NCBI RefSeq assembly: GCF_030283205.1
Contig: NZ_JASNWF010000014.1
Location: 62,001-126,000, forward strand
DNA length: 64,000 nucleotides
Direction of reading: 5' to 3'
Source: Actinomadura opuntiae
GTDB lineage: Bacteria > Actinomycetota > Actinomycetes > Streptosporangiales > Streptosporangiaceae
Within the stretch, counting starts at the first letter, position 1; the number at the start of each line of letters is the position of its first letter. The notes under the pieces were generated by a model. The model was not told the DNA's origin, did not search any database, and worked only from the letters and a program-made list of their open reading frames with translations. A program made the position numbers and the translations under genes. This document shows, piece after piece, positions 7,261-18,198 of the stretch.

Positions 7261-9563
7261 GGAGCCGCTTCCAGAAGGACGGCCAGGAGCGTCAGGGCGC
7301 CCTGCTTGTCCAGGGGTTCGTTGCCGTTGCCGCACTTGGGGGACTGGATGCAGGACGGGCAGCCGGACTCGCATTCGCAGGAGGCGATCGCGTCGCGGGT
7401 GGCGCGCAGCCAGGCGGACGCGTCGCCGTAGCCCCGTTCGGCGAAGCCGGCGCCGCCCTCATGGCCGTCGTAGACGAAGACGGTGAGCAGGCCGGTGTCG
7501 GGGTGGACGGCGGTGGAAACACCGCCGATGTCCCACCGGTCGCACGTGGCGTACAGGGGGAGCAGGCCGATCGAGGCGTGCTCCGCGGCGTGCGCGGCGC
7601 CCGCGAGGTCGAGGTCGCCGAGGGCGTCGACCTGCGATTCGGAGAGCGTCCACCAGACGGCGCGGGTCCGCAGGGTGCGGGGCGGGAGGTCGAGGGGTTT
7701 CTCGCCGAGCATCTCGCCGGTCTGGACGCGGCGCATCTGGTAGGCGACGACCTGGCTGGTGACGTCGACGGTGCCGTAGCAGAGCGTCGCGTCGCCCCAG
7801 GAGGTCGAGCGGAGCCGTTCGGCGATGGTGATGTCGGTGACGTCGCGAGCGGTGGTGGAGTAGTCGGGGTCGGCGGCCTCGACGAGGGCGACGGAGTCGT
7901 CCAGGTCGAGGGTCTGCACGATGAACGACTCGCCCTGGTGGATGTAGACGGCGCCGTCGTGGACGGTCGTGTGCGCGGACGCCTCGTCCACAGTGCCGAG
8001 GAGGCGTCCGGTGGCGGCCTCGACGACCTGGATGGGCGCGCCACCGGCGCCGCGGATGTCGGCGAGGTCGCACGCCTTGTCGCGGCGCGTCCAGAACCAG
8101 CCGGCGGGGCGGCGCCGCAGGAACCCGCGGCGGACGAGGTCGGGGAGCAGATCGGCGGTGGACGGCCCGAAGAGCGCGGCGTCGTCGTCGGTGAGGGGCA
8201 GCTCGGACGCAGCAGCGCACAGGTGGGGTTCGAGGACGTACGGGTTGTCGGGGTCCAGGACGGTGGCCTCGACGGGCGTCCCGAAGATCGCCTCGGGGTG
8301 GTGGACGAGGAAGGTGTCGAGGGGGTCGTCGCGGGCCACGAGGACCGACAGTGCGGCCTGCCCGGACCGTCCGGCGCGCCCGGCCTGCTGCCAGAGGGAC
8401 GCGCGGGTGCCGGGCCAGCCGCAGACGAGGACGGCGTCGAGCCCCGACACGTCCACCCCGAGTTCGAGGGCGTTCGTGCTGGCCAAGCCCACAATGGAAC
8501 GGGAGCGGAGCGCGGCTTCGAGGGCGCGGCGCTCCTCGGGGAGGTACCCGGCGCGGTACGCGGCGACCTGCTCGGCGAGCGCGGGGGCGACCTCGTGCAG
8601 GGCGCGTTTGGCGCCGAGCGCGACGGATTCTGCGCCGCGGCGGGACCGGACGAACGCGAGGGTCTGGACGCCCTCGACCACGAGGTCGGCGAGGAGATCG
8701 CCCGCCTCGGCGGTGGCGGTCCGGCGGACGGGCGCGCCCTGCTCGCCGCGCAGGTCGGTGAGGGGCGGTTCCCAGAGCGCGAACGTGGCGGGACCGCGCG
8801 GCGAGGCGTCGTCATCGACCGCGACGACGTCCACGCCGGTGAGGCGGGACGCGGTCGACGCCGGCTCGGACGTGGTCGCGGACGCCAGGACGAAGGTGGG
8901 CGCGGCGTGGTAGCGGGCGCAGATCCGGCGGAGCCGGCGCAGGACGTGCGCGACGTGCGAGCCGAAGACGCCGCGGTATCCGTGCGCCTCGTCCACGACG
9001 ACGTAGCGGAGCCGGCGCAGGAACGACGACCAGCGGGAGTGCCCGGGCAGGATCGACCGGTGCAGCATGTCCGGATTCGTCAGCACATAGTTGGCGTGCT
9101 GGCGGACCCAGGCGCGCTCGTCCCGGGGGGTGTCGCCGTCGTAGGTCGCGGCGCGGACGCGGGTGAGGCGCAGGCCGCGCAGCGCGCGGAGCTGGTCGGC
9201 GGCGAGCGCCTTGGTCGGCGACAGGTACAGGACCGTCCCCTCGCGGCGGTGGTCGTCCTCGCCCGCATAGATCGCCTCGATGGCGGGCAGCAGGTAGGCG
9301 AGGGACTTTCCGGACGCGGTGCCTGTGGCGATGATCACAGAGCGGCCGGCGCGGGCGTGCTCCGCGGCGGCCGCCTGGTGCTCCCACGGGGCCTCGATCC
9401 CGGCGGCGGCCAGCCGGTCCACCAGCAGCGGGGGCGACCACGACGGCCACGGTGCACGACGGCCCTCACGTGCGGGAACGCGCTCCACATGGGTGATGCG
9501 GTCCCGCCGGGACGGGTCGGCGAGCAGCCGGTCGAGAGGGGTTGAAGATCTTTGGGCGGCCAT
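7257..9563 (-). CDS. DEAD/DEAH-box helicase of the Tad neighbourhood (TIGR03817-like, DUF1998)
   Basis: A 768-residue superfamily 2 helicase. Motif I 'ATGTASGKS' is at residues 79-87, 'LSPTKALAADQ' follows, motif II DEAH at 191-194, 'LASATTSEP' (motif III) after it, then a helicase C domain ('QQAGRAGRSGQ', motif VI) and a DUF1998-like C terminus with a Cys cluster ('CECESGCPSC...KCGNG') that probably binds zinc. The 'helicase/secretion neighbourhood DEAH-box helicase' family is defined by linkage to Tad genes, as here; M. tuberculosis Rv3649 is the comparable gene. Substrate is unknown. It is divergent from bldG, with 248 bp between the starts. Confidence 0.92.
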   Translation of the reverse strand: MAAQRSSTPLDRLLADPSRRDRITHVERVPAREGRRAPWPSWSPPLLVDRLAAAGIEAPWEHQAAAAEHARAGRSVIIATGTASGKSLAYLLPAIEAIYAGEDDHRREGTVLYLSPTKALAADQLRALRGLRLTRVRAATYDGDTPRDERAWVRQHANYVLTNPDMLHRSILPGHSRWSSFLRRLRYVVVDEAHGYRGVFGSHVAHVLRRLRRICARYHAAPTFVLASATTSEPASTASRLTGVDVVAVDDDASPRGPATFALWEPPLTDLRGEQGAPVRRTATAEAGDLLADLVVEGVQTLAFVRSRRGAESVALGAKRALHEVAPALAEQVAAYRAGYLPEERRALEAALRSRSIVGLASTNALELGVDVSGLDAVLVCGWPGTRASLWQQAGRAGRSGQAALSVLVARDDPLDTFLVHHPEAIFGTPVEATVLDPDNPYVLEPHLCAAASELPLTDDDAALFGPSTADLLPDLVRRGFLRRRPAGWFWTRRDKACDLADIRGAGGAPIQVVEAATGRLLGTVDEASAHTTVHDGAVYIHQGESFIVQTLDLDDSVALVEAADPDYSTTARDVTDITIAERLRSTSWGDATLCYGTVDVTSQVVAYQMRRVQTGEMLGEKPLDLPPRTLRTRAVWWTLSESQVDALGDLDLAGAAHAAEHASIGLLPLYATCDRWDIGGVSTAVHPDTGLLTVFVYDGHEGGAGFAERGYGDASAWLRATRDAIASCECESGCPSCIQSPKCGNGNEPLDKQGALTLLAVLLEAAP

Positions 9564-9811
9564 CAGGTTTTCAGTTTGCCAGCCGGGGCAAAACTACGGG
9601 AACGCCCCGGCGCCGGTGGGCCCGTCCCCCCGGTCCTCATGTGTGGATCAGCAGGTCAGACGGGACGGCGCGAACTTTCGCCCGACTGGTCGATAACGTG
9701 CGTGCGCCGCGCCGGAGCGTGGTTGAATCTCGGCGAAGTCTCGCCGCCCGGGCCGCCGCCGCGGAGCCCGGAGCGCGGGATCGGATTGTGCTGCACGGCG
9801 CTGGAGGATTT

Positions 9812-10165
9812 GTGGACCTGAAGGTGAACGACTACACCACCGACGATGGCCTCACCGTCATCAACGTGGAGGGCGAGATCGACGTCTACACGGCGCCGAA
9901 GCTTCGCGAGAAGCTCATCGACCTGGTCAACAAGGGCAAGTTCCACCTGCTCGTGGACATGGAGAAGGTCGAGTTCCTGGACTCCACCGGTCTCGGCGTC
10001 CTGGTCGGCGGGCTGAAGCGGGTCCGCGCGCACGACGGCTCGCTGGAGCTGGTCTGCACCCAGGAGCGCATCCTCAAGATCTTCCGGATCACGGGGCTGA
10101 CCAAGGTCTTCGGCATCCACGACTCGATCGCCGAGGCCGAGGAGAAGCGCAAGGGCGCGAAGTAG
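9812..10165 (+). CDS. bldG: BldG-type anti-sigma factor antagonist (STAS domain)
   Basis: A 117-residue STAS-domain protein almost collinear with Streptomyces BldG: 'GEIDVYTAPKLREKL', 'VDMEKVEFLDSTGLGVLVGG' and 'LKIFRITGLTKVFGIH'. Ser58 in DSTGLG is the expected phosphorylation site. Dephosphorylated, such proteins bind anti-sigma kinases and free a stress or developmental sigma factor. The GTG start at 9812 is preceded by GGAGG (9803-9807); the frame is open further upstream but without homology. The next gene encodes a matching HATPase-type partner, and the pair ends in a strong terminator, so this is a two-gene operon. Confidence 0.93.
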   Translation: MDLKVNDYTTDDGLTVINVEGEIDVYTAPKLREKLIDLVNKGKFHLLVDMEKVEFLDSTGLGVLVGGLKRVRAHDGSLELVCTQERILKIFRITGLTKVFGIHDSIAEAEEKRKGAK

Positions 10166-10181
10166 GCGGCCTGACACCACG

Positions 10182-10622
10182 ATGGCGACCGTTGAACTGT
10201 CCTTCAGTGCGCTGCCCGTCCATGTCCGGACCGCCCGCCTGATCGTGACCGCGGTGGCCCGCCGCAGCGGCGTCGCCGAGGCGCTGCTGGACGAGGTCAG
10301 GCTGGCGGTCGGCGAGGCGTGCTCGCGGACCGTGGAGGCGCACCGCCTGCACTGCCCGGACGAGCCGGTCCGGCTCGAGCTGACCGGCGCCGGCCGCCGC
10401 TTCGAGGTCACCGTGAGCGACACCGTTCCCGGGGACGACGCGGCGGGCGGTCCACCGGCGCCCCCGGACGCCGACGACCTGGACTTCGGGCTGGGCGAGG
10501 GCACCGCCGAACTCGGGCTCGCCGTCATCGCCGGGCTCGCCGACGACGTGGAGATCGCCACTACACCGAAGGGCGTCCAGATCAGGATGAGCTGGCCCGC
10601 GGAGGCGGAGGCGACCATCTGA
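10182..10622 (+). CDS. Anti-sigma factor kinase, RsbW/SpoIIAB-like HATPase
   Basis: A 146-residue protein of the HATPase_c_2 group. It has the N-box-like 'LLDEVRLAVGEACSRTVEAH' (Glu and Ala/Cys where GHKL proteins have the N box) and a degenerate G1/G2 region 'VSDTVPGDDA...LGEGTAELGLAVIAGLADDVEI'. By analogy it binds ATP, holds a sigma factor, and phosphorylates the STAS partner encoded 16 bp upstream; the gene next to bldG in Streptomyces encodes the equivalent protein. The acidic insertion (about residues 83-102) is longer than usual. No sigma factor gene is adjacent, so the target is not known. Confidence 0.87.
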   Translation: MATVELSFSALPVHVRTARLIVTAVARRSGVAEALLDEVRLAVGEACSRTVEAHRLHCPDEPVRLELTGAGRRFEVTVSDTVPGDDAAGGPPAPPDADDLDFGLGEGTAELGLAVIAGLADDVEIATTPKGVQIRMSWPAEAEATI

Positions 10623-10687
10623 ACCCGGCCGCGGTGCGGGAGGGATCTCCCCGCCCGGCACCGACCGGCCCGTCCCCCAGAGCGCAG

Positions 10688-10718
10688 GCGAAGGCCCCGC
10701 CCCCGGCGGGGCCTTCGC
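10688..10718 (+). terminator. Intrinsic-type hairpin after bldG operon
   Basis: A perfect 14-bp stem (GCGAAGGCCCCGCC / GGCGGGGCCTTCGC) with a CCC loop lies 65 bp after the anti-sigma gene. It lacks a long T tract, as is common in this phylum, but the stem is strong enough to be the operon terminator. Confidence 0.85.
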
Positions 10719-10805
10719 CATGCCCGCCCCTCGGCCTCGCCCGCCCCACCCCCGCCTCCACGCCAACCCGGTCTCCGCCGCGTCTGCGCCGACCCGGTCG
10801 TCACC

Positions 10806-11105
10806 GTGCCCGCGCCGGCCTGGTGTTCGCTGGGCGCCCAGCCGCCGCGCCGTTTCCGGCGGTGGCGCGCCGCCCGGCGCCTCCGCAGCACGTCCGGCGG
10901 CCGGTCCGGCCTGCGGCCCTGGCGGGCCCGCCGCCATTACCGCAAGCCGAGCCATCAGCGGGCCGTCATCCAGGGGATCGGTGGCGTGCTGGTGCTGCTG
11001 GCCATCTCCGTCGCGCTGTGGTGGTGGCACCTGCGTCGTTCTGGTGTTCGCCGTGCCCGCCTCCAGTCGGCCATCGCCGCCTGGGAGCGAGCTGGTGGCG
11101 GGTGC
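10806..11105 (+). pseudogene. Possible remnant of a small single-TM protein gene
   Basis: This plus-strand frame encodes an Arg-rich stretch, then a clean TM helix 'IGGVLVLLAISVALWWWH' and a charged helix 'ARLQSAIAAWERAG', with normal G/C third-position bias. After about 11100 the same frame runs antisense through the decayed dehydrogenase. I therefore read it as a truncated gene fragment rather than an intact gene. No ribosome-binding site is evident and the family is not recognised. Confidence 0.3.
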
Positions 11106-11600
11106 AAACGACCTTGCTCTGGTGCGGCCCGGCTCGATGAGCTCATGCGTTTTGGCGGCATCATTGAGCGGCAGGACCTGGACGACGTACGGACGGGACA
11201 GGCAGTCCTTGGCGAGGGTAGGGACAGCGCTTCGAGGCACGGTGTGGTCGGCTCGATGGTGATGCGGCGTCCGGCCGCGAAGGCGGTCGCCGCGAGTGCG
11301 GTGTCCGTACGGTCCACGGCGGTCACGAGAAGCCCGTCCGGACGCAGCACGCTCAGCGACCGCTCGCTGTCCCCTGGCCTCCGACGGTGAGGCCGCCGGT
11401 GGCCTCGGTGAAGTCGGCCGTCCGATAGTCTGCCCTCTCGTCGGCGCCGAGCGAGCGGACGAAGGCATGCTCGCCGTCACGACGATGTGGCGCGCCACGC
11501 GCCTCGGCGATCCCGCGCGGCGACGTGGCCGAGCCCGCCCCGTCCCGTGCACGAGGACCCGGTCGCCCTCTCGCACTTCGTCGCTGTGGCGCCCGCGCTC
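11080..11600 (-). pseudogene. Decayed zinc-type (MDR) alcohol dehydrogenase / quinone oxidoreductase
   Basis: Reading the minus strand and switching frame gives consecutive pieces of an MDR-family oxidoreductase: 'EGDRVLVHGTG' and 'GGLGHVAA' (Rossmann GxGxxG), 'HIVVTAS', 'AFVRSLGADE' with 'DYRTADFTEATGG', 'LRPDGLLVTAVDRTDTALAA' and 'VLPLNDAAKTHELIEPGRTR'. These occur in the order of the real family but in three frames, with at least three frameshifts and an internal stop. The N-terminal half is not recognisable upstream of 11600. This is a dead gene, which explains part of the gene-poor gap before hppA. Confidence 0.75.
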
Positions 11601-12030
11601 CTGCGGCCCTTCCTGCGCTCCCACGCCGTCCTCTCGCGCTCCCGCCGCGTCCTCCCCGCTTCGGCGGCGCCGCTCGTCACATCGGCGGCGTTCTCCCGCG
11701 CTTTGACGGCTCCCTCCGCGCTTCGGTGGCGTTCACGAGGCGTGTGACGCCCGGTGCGACCTCGTCCACGTCCTCGACGCGTTCCAGCCGAGGACGCCGA
11801 GGAGACTTCCGGGCCGCTGGGGACCGCGCGCGGAGCGGACGTCACAGGGCGACCCGCACCGAGGCGTGGGACCGCGGGTGGCGTGCGCGTGTTGGCGCAG
11901 GGCGGTGGTGTGGGGGGCCGGTGGTCGGTTGGGGGGGTGTGCGTTGGTGTTCGGGGTCGGGTTTGAGTTCGGCGGGTGGCGCTAGTGCTGGGGGTTGTGA
12001 GGGGCCTGGGGCGGAAGGGGCGGTGGCGTG
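11600..12030. other. Gene-free, compositionally skewed DNA
   Basis: No gene is supported. From 11560 to 11760 the plus strand shows irregular short repeats (GCGCTCC recurring about every 20 bp, and GGCGGCG blocks). From about 11880 to 12030 the plus strand is very G-rich with several runs of 4-7 G, while the complementary C-rich strand is open but codes only low-complexity peptide. It may be the continuation of the decayed dehydrogenase region. Confidence 0.4.
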
Positions 12031-12419
12031 TGAGATTCTCTTCAGGGATTGATCTTGAATCGCCCGGATTTGGGTCTGGACATATTGCGTGTTAATGCCT
12101 AGCTTAATGACGAGGCGGTCCGGCCGGGCGAGGTGCTGCGGCGCCGTCAAGGTGGCTGCGGGGTAATACTGTGCTTACCCGGACCGACCTGCGGAAATAA
12201 CTGCCGACCGGGTTCAAAGGTCAAATTACGGCGTAATGCGGATTGCTTTTCCGTGACATCCTCATCAAGGGTCTGGCGGCCTTCTCATTCGCCGTTCGCG
12301 TGCGTAGACTCCCGGCACCCGCGCTGCCGTGCGAGGCGTTCGAAATCAGGACTCGCGGGGTAGGCGGTAAAGATCGTCTTTTGACGGTCGAGTCGCAACA
12401 CCCCTGTCGAGGAGGACGG
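12031..12419 (+). promoter_or_regulatory. Leader/promoter region of hppA
   Basis: This 390-bp gene-free stretch is clearly richer in A/T than its surroundings (12040-12130 and 12160-12290), which suits a promoter. It includes an inverted repeat GGGTAA-N8-TTACCC at 12161-12180. It ends in a textbook ribosome-binding site (GAGGAGG, 12409-12415) ahead of the hppA ATG. I cannot assign -35/-10 boxes with confidence and do not recognise a riboswitch. Confidence 0.45.
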
Positions 12420-14945
<2,526 letters not shown>

Positions 14946-14960
14946 CCCGGAGCGACTCCG

Positions 14961-14991
14961 AGGGGCCGGTGGCATCGCGCCACCGGCCCCT
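14961..14991 (+). terminator. Intrinsic terminator of hppA
   Basis: A perfect 12-bp stem (AGGGGCCGGTGG / CCACCGGCCCCT) with a 7-base loop lies 15 bp after the hppA stop and is followed by TTTCG. Its 3' arm forms part of the direct duplication that starts at 14983. Confidence 0.88.
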
Positions 14992-15075
14992 TTCGCGTTC
15001 GCCCGGATGGCGTCCGGAGCACGCGGGACCGGCCCCTTGCGCGTTCGGCCCGGGTGGTGTCCGGAGCACGCGGGA
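14983..15075. repeat. 46-bp tandem duplication
   Basis: Two adjacent copies (14983-15028 and 15029-15075) of a 46-47 bp unit beginning CCGGCCCCTT and containing GTCCGGAGCACGCGGGA. They are nearly identical, with a handful of substitutions and one indel. A third partial start (CCGG) follows. The unit begins inside the terminator's 3' arm. Confidence 0.8.
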
Positions 15076-15123
15076 CCGGTCGTACGCTGTACGCGGGAAC
15101 GGCGAGTGGAAACGGGAGGCGCT

Positions 15124-15240
15124 GTGGCGAGCGGCGACAAGCCGGCCCTGTCCGGGGGCAAGGGGTTCGCGCTGGTGCTCTGCGGGATGCTCGGCATCCT
15201 GCTCCTGCTGTGGGGGCTCGCGGCGCTCGTCGCGCCGTGA
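15124..15240 (+). CDS. Small single-TM hypothetical protein
   Basis: A 38-residue protein read from GTG 15124, with GGGAGG at 15114-15119. A short polar N terminus ('VASGDKPALSGGKG') is followed by one hydrophobic helix 'FALVLCGMLGILLLLWGLAALVAP' (first 20 residues: FALVLCGMLGILLLLWGLAA). Codon bias and ribosome-binding site are good, and it sits between hppA and the SixA-like gene on the same strand. No function can be assigned. Confidence 0.6.
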   Translation: MASGDKPALSGGKGFALVLCGMLGILLLLWGLAALVAP

Positions 15241-15306
15241 CCCGCGCGGGCGTGAGCTGGCACGACGGTGCCCGGGGCGTCCGGACGCGGCACTAGGGTG
15301 GCGGGC

Positions 15307-15774
15307 ATGCCGACGCTCATCGTGCTCCGCCACGCCAAGGCCGTCGCGGAATTCGGGACGCCCGACATCGAACGGACCCTCAACGACCGCGGGCGGCGCG
15401 ACGCCGCGGCGGCCGGGGAGTGGCTGCGCGCCGAGGGGCTCGTCCCCGGGCGGGTGCTGTGCTCCACCGCCGCGCGCACGCGCGAGACGCTCGACCTGCT
15501 CGCGCTCCAGGCCGACACCGACTTCGAGGGCCGGATCTACGACAACGACCCCGACGTCCTGATGTCCCTCGTCGCCGAGACGCCGGACGACACCGGGACG
15601 CTCCTGCTGGTCGGGCACAACCCGTCGGTGCACCAGCTCGTCCACGACCTGACCGGGCAGGCGCCGGAGCAGTTCCCCACGTGCGCGCTCGCGGTCGTCG
15701 ACCTGCCGGGGCCGTGGGCGAACGTCCGGCCGGGCCTCGGCACGCTGGTCGCCTTCCGGACCCCGAAGGACTGA
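15307..15774 (+). CDS. SixA-like histidine phosphatase
   Basis: A 155-residue phosphohistidine phosphatase of the branch-1 histidine phosphatase superfamily, short like E. coli SixA. The catalytic RHG-type motif reads 'VLRHAKA' (His9), the second Arg is in 'CSTAARTRETLD', and the second catalytic His is in 'LLVGHNPSVHQL' (about 105). Substrates are unknown: in E. coli SixA acts on phosphotransfer proteins, but many actinobacterial members act on small molecules. The start follows GGTGGCGGGC with modest spacing. It converges with the FUSC gene, with only 4 bp between stops. Confidence 0.85.
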   Translation: MPTLIVLRHAKAVAEFGTPDIERTLNDRGRRDAAAAGEWLRAEGLVPGRVLCSTAARTRETLDLLALQADTDFEGRIYDNDPDVLMSLVAETPDDTGTLLLVGHNPSVHQLVHDLTGQAPEQFPTCALAVVDLPGPWANVRPGLGTLVAFRTPKD

Positions 15775-15778
15775 GCGC

Positions 15779-18094
15779 TCACGAACGCCGCCCGGCCGCG
15801 GCCAGCGAGGCGTTGATCACCCGGCCGGTGTCGCGGCGCAGCGACCTGATCGTGTAGCGCGTCCCGGACACCTGCAGCAGCGCGTGCCGCAGCGGCGTGA
15901 ACTCCTCCCGCCCGACGCCCGACTTGATCTCGGCGCGGCGCCGCTTGGTGAGCGTCGCCAGGTAGGAGTCGAGGTCGGCGAGCTCCTCCTCCAGCTCCTC
16001 GGCGGGCGAGCGCGTCTTCAGGTCCTCCTCCGGCGGCTCCTCCAGCAGCGCGGCGGCCTCCTCCAGCTGGTCGGCGAGCCGGTCCAGGATCTCCGGCACC
16101 GGCCCGGTGTCGACGGCCTCCTCGCGGGTCACCCGGGCGACCGCGATGAGGTGGTCGCGGACGCGGTGCGCGGCGCGGACGGCGTCGCGCAGCCGGCCGA
16201 TCAGCTCGGTGTCGGGCACCCGCTCGTGCCGCAGCCGGTCCCCGGTCTCGGCGACGGCCTCCGCGGACCGCTCCGCGGTGACGACCTTCTCCTGCGGCAG
16301 CCGGACCCGCTCGCCGCCCGCCACGTCCGCCGCCGCCCGGACGAGGTCGGCGTGCACCGACAGCATCCGGCCGAGCTGGACGGGCAGCCGCTCCAGGTGC
16401 CCGGCGGGCCACAGCAGCCGGACGGCGAGGAACGACAGCACCGTCCCGCCGGCGACCAGCCCGATCCGCTCCCCGGCGATCCGCCAGTCGGCGGGCGCGG
16501 AGAAGTCGAGCAGCATCATCGCCAGCGGCGTGCCGAACAGCCCCCAGTAGGCGAAGTTGATCGGCCGCAGCGCGAACCCCGCCAGCGCGAAGACGAACAC
16601 GATCAGCGCGACGGCCGGCTGGACCGGCGCCAGCGTCAGCACGACCGCGGCGACCACCGACCCGGCGGCGGTGCCGCCGACCCGCTGCACCAGCCGTTCG
16701 ACGGTCTCGCCGTAGGTCGCGCGCAGGCTCAGCATCGCGGTGATCGTCAGCCAGTGGCCGTGCGGGATGTGCAGCCCGGCGGCCAGCGCCATCGACACCA
16801 CCGCGGTCACGTACACCCGGGTGACCTGCCGGAACAGCGGCGACCGGGTGCGCACGGCGCGCCGGGCCTGCTCCAGCGCCGACATCGGGTGCGGGGCGCC
16901 GGGCATCCGCGGCGGCCCGATCCCGATCCGCAGGCCCCCGGCGATGACCCGGCGCGCCGAGGACGTCTCGCCGGCGATGCGGTCGATGGACCGCCGCACC
17001 TGCCCGATCAGCGACACCGCGATGAGGTCCTCGTCGCCGGCCAGCCCGGCGCGCCTGATCTGCTCGGCGAGCCGCCCCATCCGGCGGACGGCGGCGGAGT
17101 CCTCCCCGCCGAGCGGCGCCTCGCCGTTGGTGGCGATCGCGCCGGCCAGCAGCCGCAGCCGGGCGGCGAGCGCGGACACCGCGGTCTGCGTCTCCAGCGT
17201 CCATTCGCGGTCCGGCGGGTAGTTCTTCGCGGCCTCCAGGACGGCCTGCAGCGTGACCGTCTCGTGCAGGACGCGGCCCAGCGCGTCGATCAGCCGTTCC
17301 GGCCGGGTCGGCTCGCCGCGGCCCCGCCCGGACCGGTAGAGCCCGTAGGTGGCGCGGGCGTCGGTGAGCGCCTCGGACGCGGCGCGCCGCCGCTCCTCCC
17401 AGTCGGGCATCCGGGTGACGGCGAGCAGGTCGGGGTTGGTGAGCTCGACGGCCTCCAGCGGGCTCGGATCGGGGGCGCCGACGTCCTGCCCGATGGCGTC
17501 GAGCGCCTCGGCGACCCGGTCGGCGGCCTCGGCGAGGGCCTCGCGCAGCGGCCGCAGCCGCCGCACCGGCCAGGGCACGAGCAGCAGGCCCATGGTGAGC
17601 AGCCCGCCGATCAGCTCCAGCAGGCCGATCCCGATGACGTCCGCCGACGGCGGCCGGATCGCGCTCAGCAGCACCGCGAGGCCGGCCGTCGACCCGATCC
17701 GCGGCACCGCGACGCCGAGCGCGATCAGCGGCGGCACCACGACGACCGCCGGCCAGGTGTGCCCGCTCAGCAGCCCGCCGACCGCGGACCCGATCGCGAC
17801 CATCAGCACGCCGCTGGCCAGGTCCCGCGCGCGGTTGCCGTAGGGCCCCTCGGGCGCCCGCAGCGCCACCAGGTACGCGCCGAGCGCGATCATCGAGCCC
17901 TGCGCGGCGTGGCCGGTCAGCGACCCGGCCAGCAGCGGGATCGCCATGGCGAGGGCCGCCGCCAGCCCGTAGAACGGCGCCGTCTGCCCGTTGATCTGGG
18001 CGTACGCCGACCGCGCACGCTTCAGCACCGCTCCGGCTCGCCTTCCCGACTCGTCCCGGCGGCCCCGGCGGGTTCCGGTGACCGCACGACCCAC
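15779..18094 (-). CDS. FUSC-family aromatic-acid-exporter-like membrane protein
   Basis: A 771-residue protein with two sets of about five to six TM helices (residues about 40-170 and 420-540) separated and followed by long helical cytoplasmic regions. This is the duplicated layout of the FUSC/YccS/AaeB superfamily. The second TM block contains 'HIPHGHWLTITAMLSLRATYGETVERLVQRVGGT', whose central 'WLTITAMLSL' and 'RVGGT' are the family's recognisable motif. Members export aromatic carboxylates or are of unknown substrate. The GTG start at 18094 gives a basic N terminus before the first TM. It is monocistronic and divergent from the VOC gene. Confidence 0.85.
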   Translation of the reverse strand: MGRAVTGTRRGRRDESGRRAGAVLKRARSAYAQINGQTAPFYGLAAALAMAIPLLAGSLTGHAAQGSMIALGAYLVALRAPEGPYGNRARDLASGVLMVAIGSAVGGLLSGHTWPAVVVVPPLIALGVAVPRIGSTAGLAVLLSAIRPPSADVIGIGLLELIGGLLTMGLLLVPWPVRRLRPLREALAEAADRVAEALDAIGQDVGAPDPSPLEAVELTNPDLLAVTRMPDWEERRRAASEALTDARATYGLYRSGRGRGEPTRPERLIDALGRVLHETVTLQAVLEAAKNYPPDREWTLETQTAVSALAARLRLLAGAIATNGEAPLGGEDSAAVRRMGRLAEQIRRAGLAGDEDLIAVSLIGQVRRSIDRIAGETSSARRVIAGGLRIGIGPPRMPGAPHPMSALEQARRAVRTRSPLFRQVTRVYVTAVVSMALAAGLHIPHGHWLTITAMLSLRATYGETVERLVQRVGGTAAGSVVAAVVLTLAPVQPAVALIVFVFALAGFALRPINFAYWGLFGTPLAMMLLDFSAPADWRIAGERIGLVAGGTVLSFLAVRLLWPAGHLERLPVQLGRMLSVHADLVRAAADVAGGERVRLPQEKVVTAERSAEAVAETGDRLRHERVPDTELIGRLRDAVRAAHRVRDHLIAVARVTREEAVDTGPVPEILDRLADQLEEAAALLEEPPEEDLKTRSPAEELEEELADLDSYLATLTKRRRAEIKSGVGREEFTPLRHALLQVSGTRYTIRSLRRDTGRVINASLAAAGRRS

Positions 18095-18198
18095 TCCTAC
18101 CCCGAAACCCCCGCGATGATCGTTACGGGGCGGGAGGCGGGCGCGGTCGCGGTCGCGGCTTGACCCTGACGTCGCGGGAGGGTCGACGATCTCGGGTC

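Noticed and set aside
12320..12380. GCGTTCGAAATCAGG resembles a tRNA T-arm before hppA
   Set aside because: No matching acceptor, D or anticodon stems can be drawn around it.
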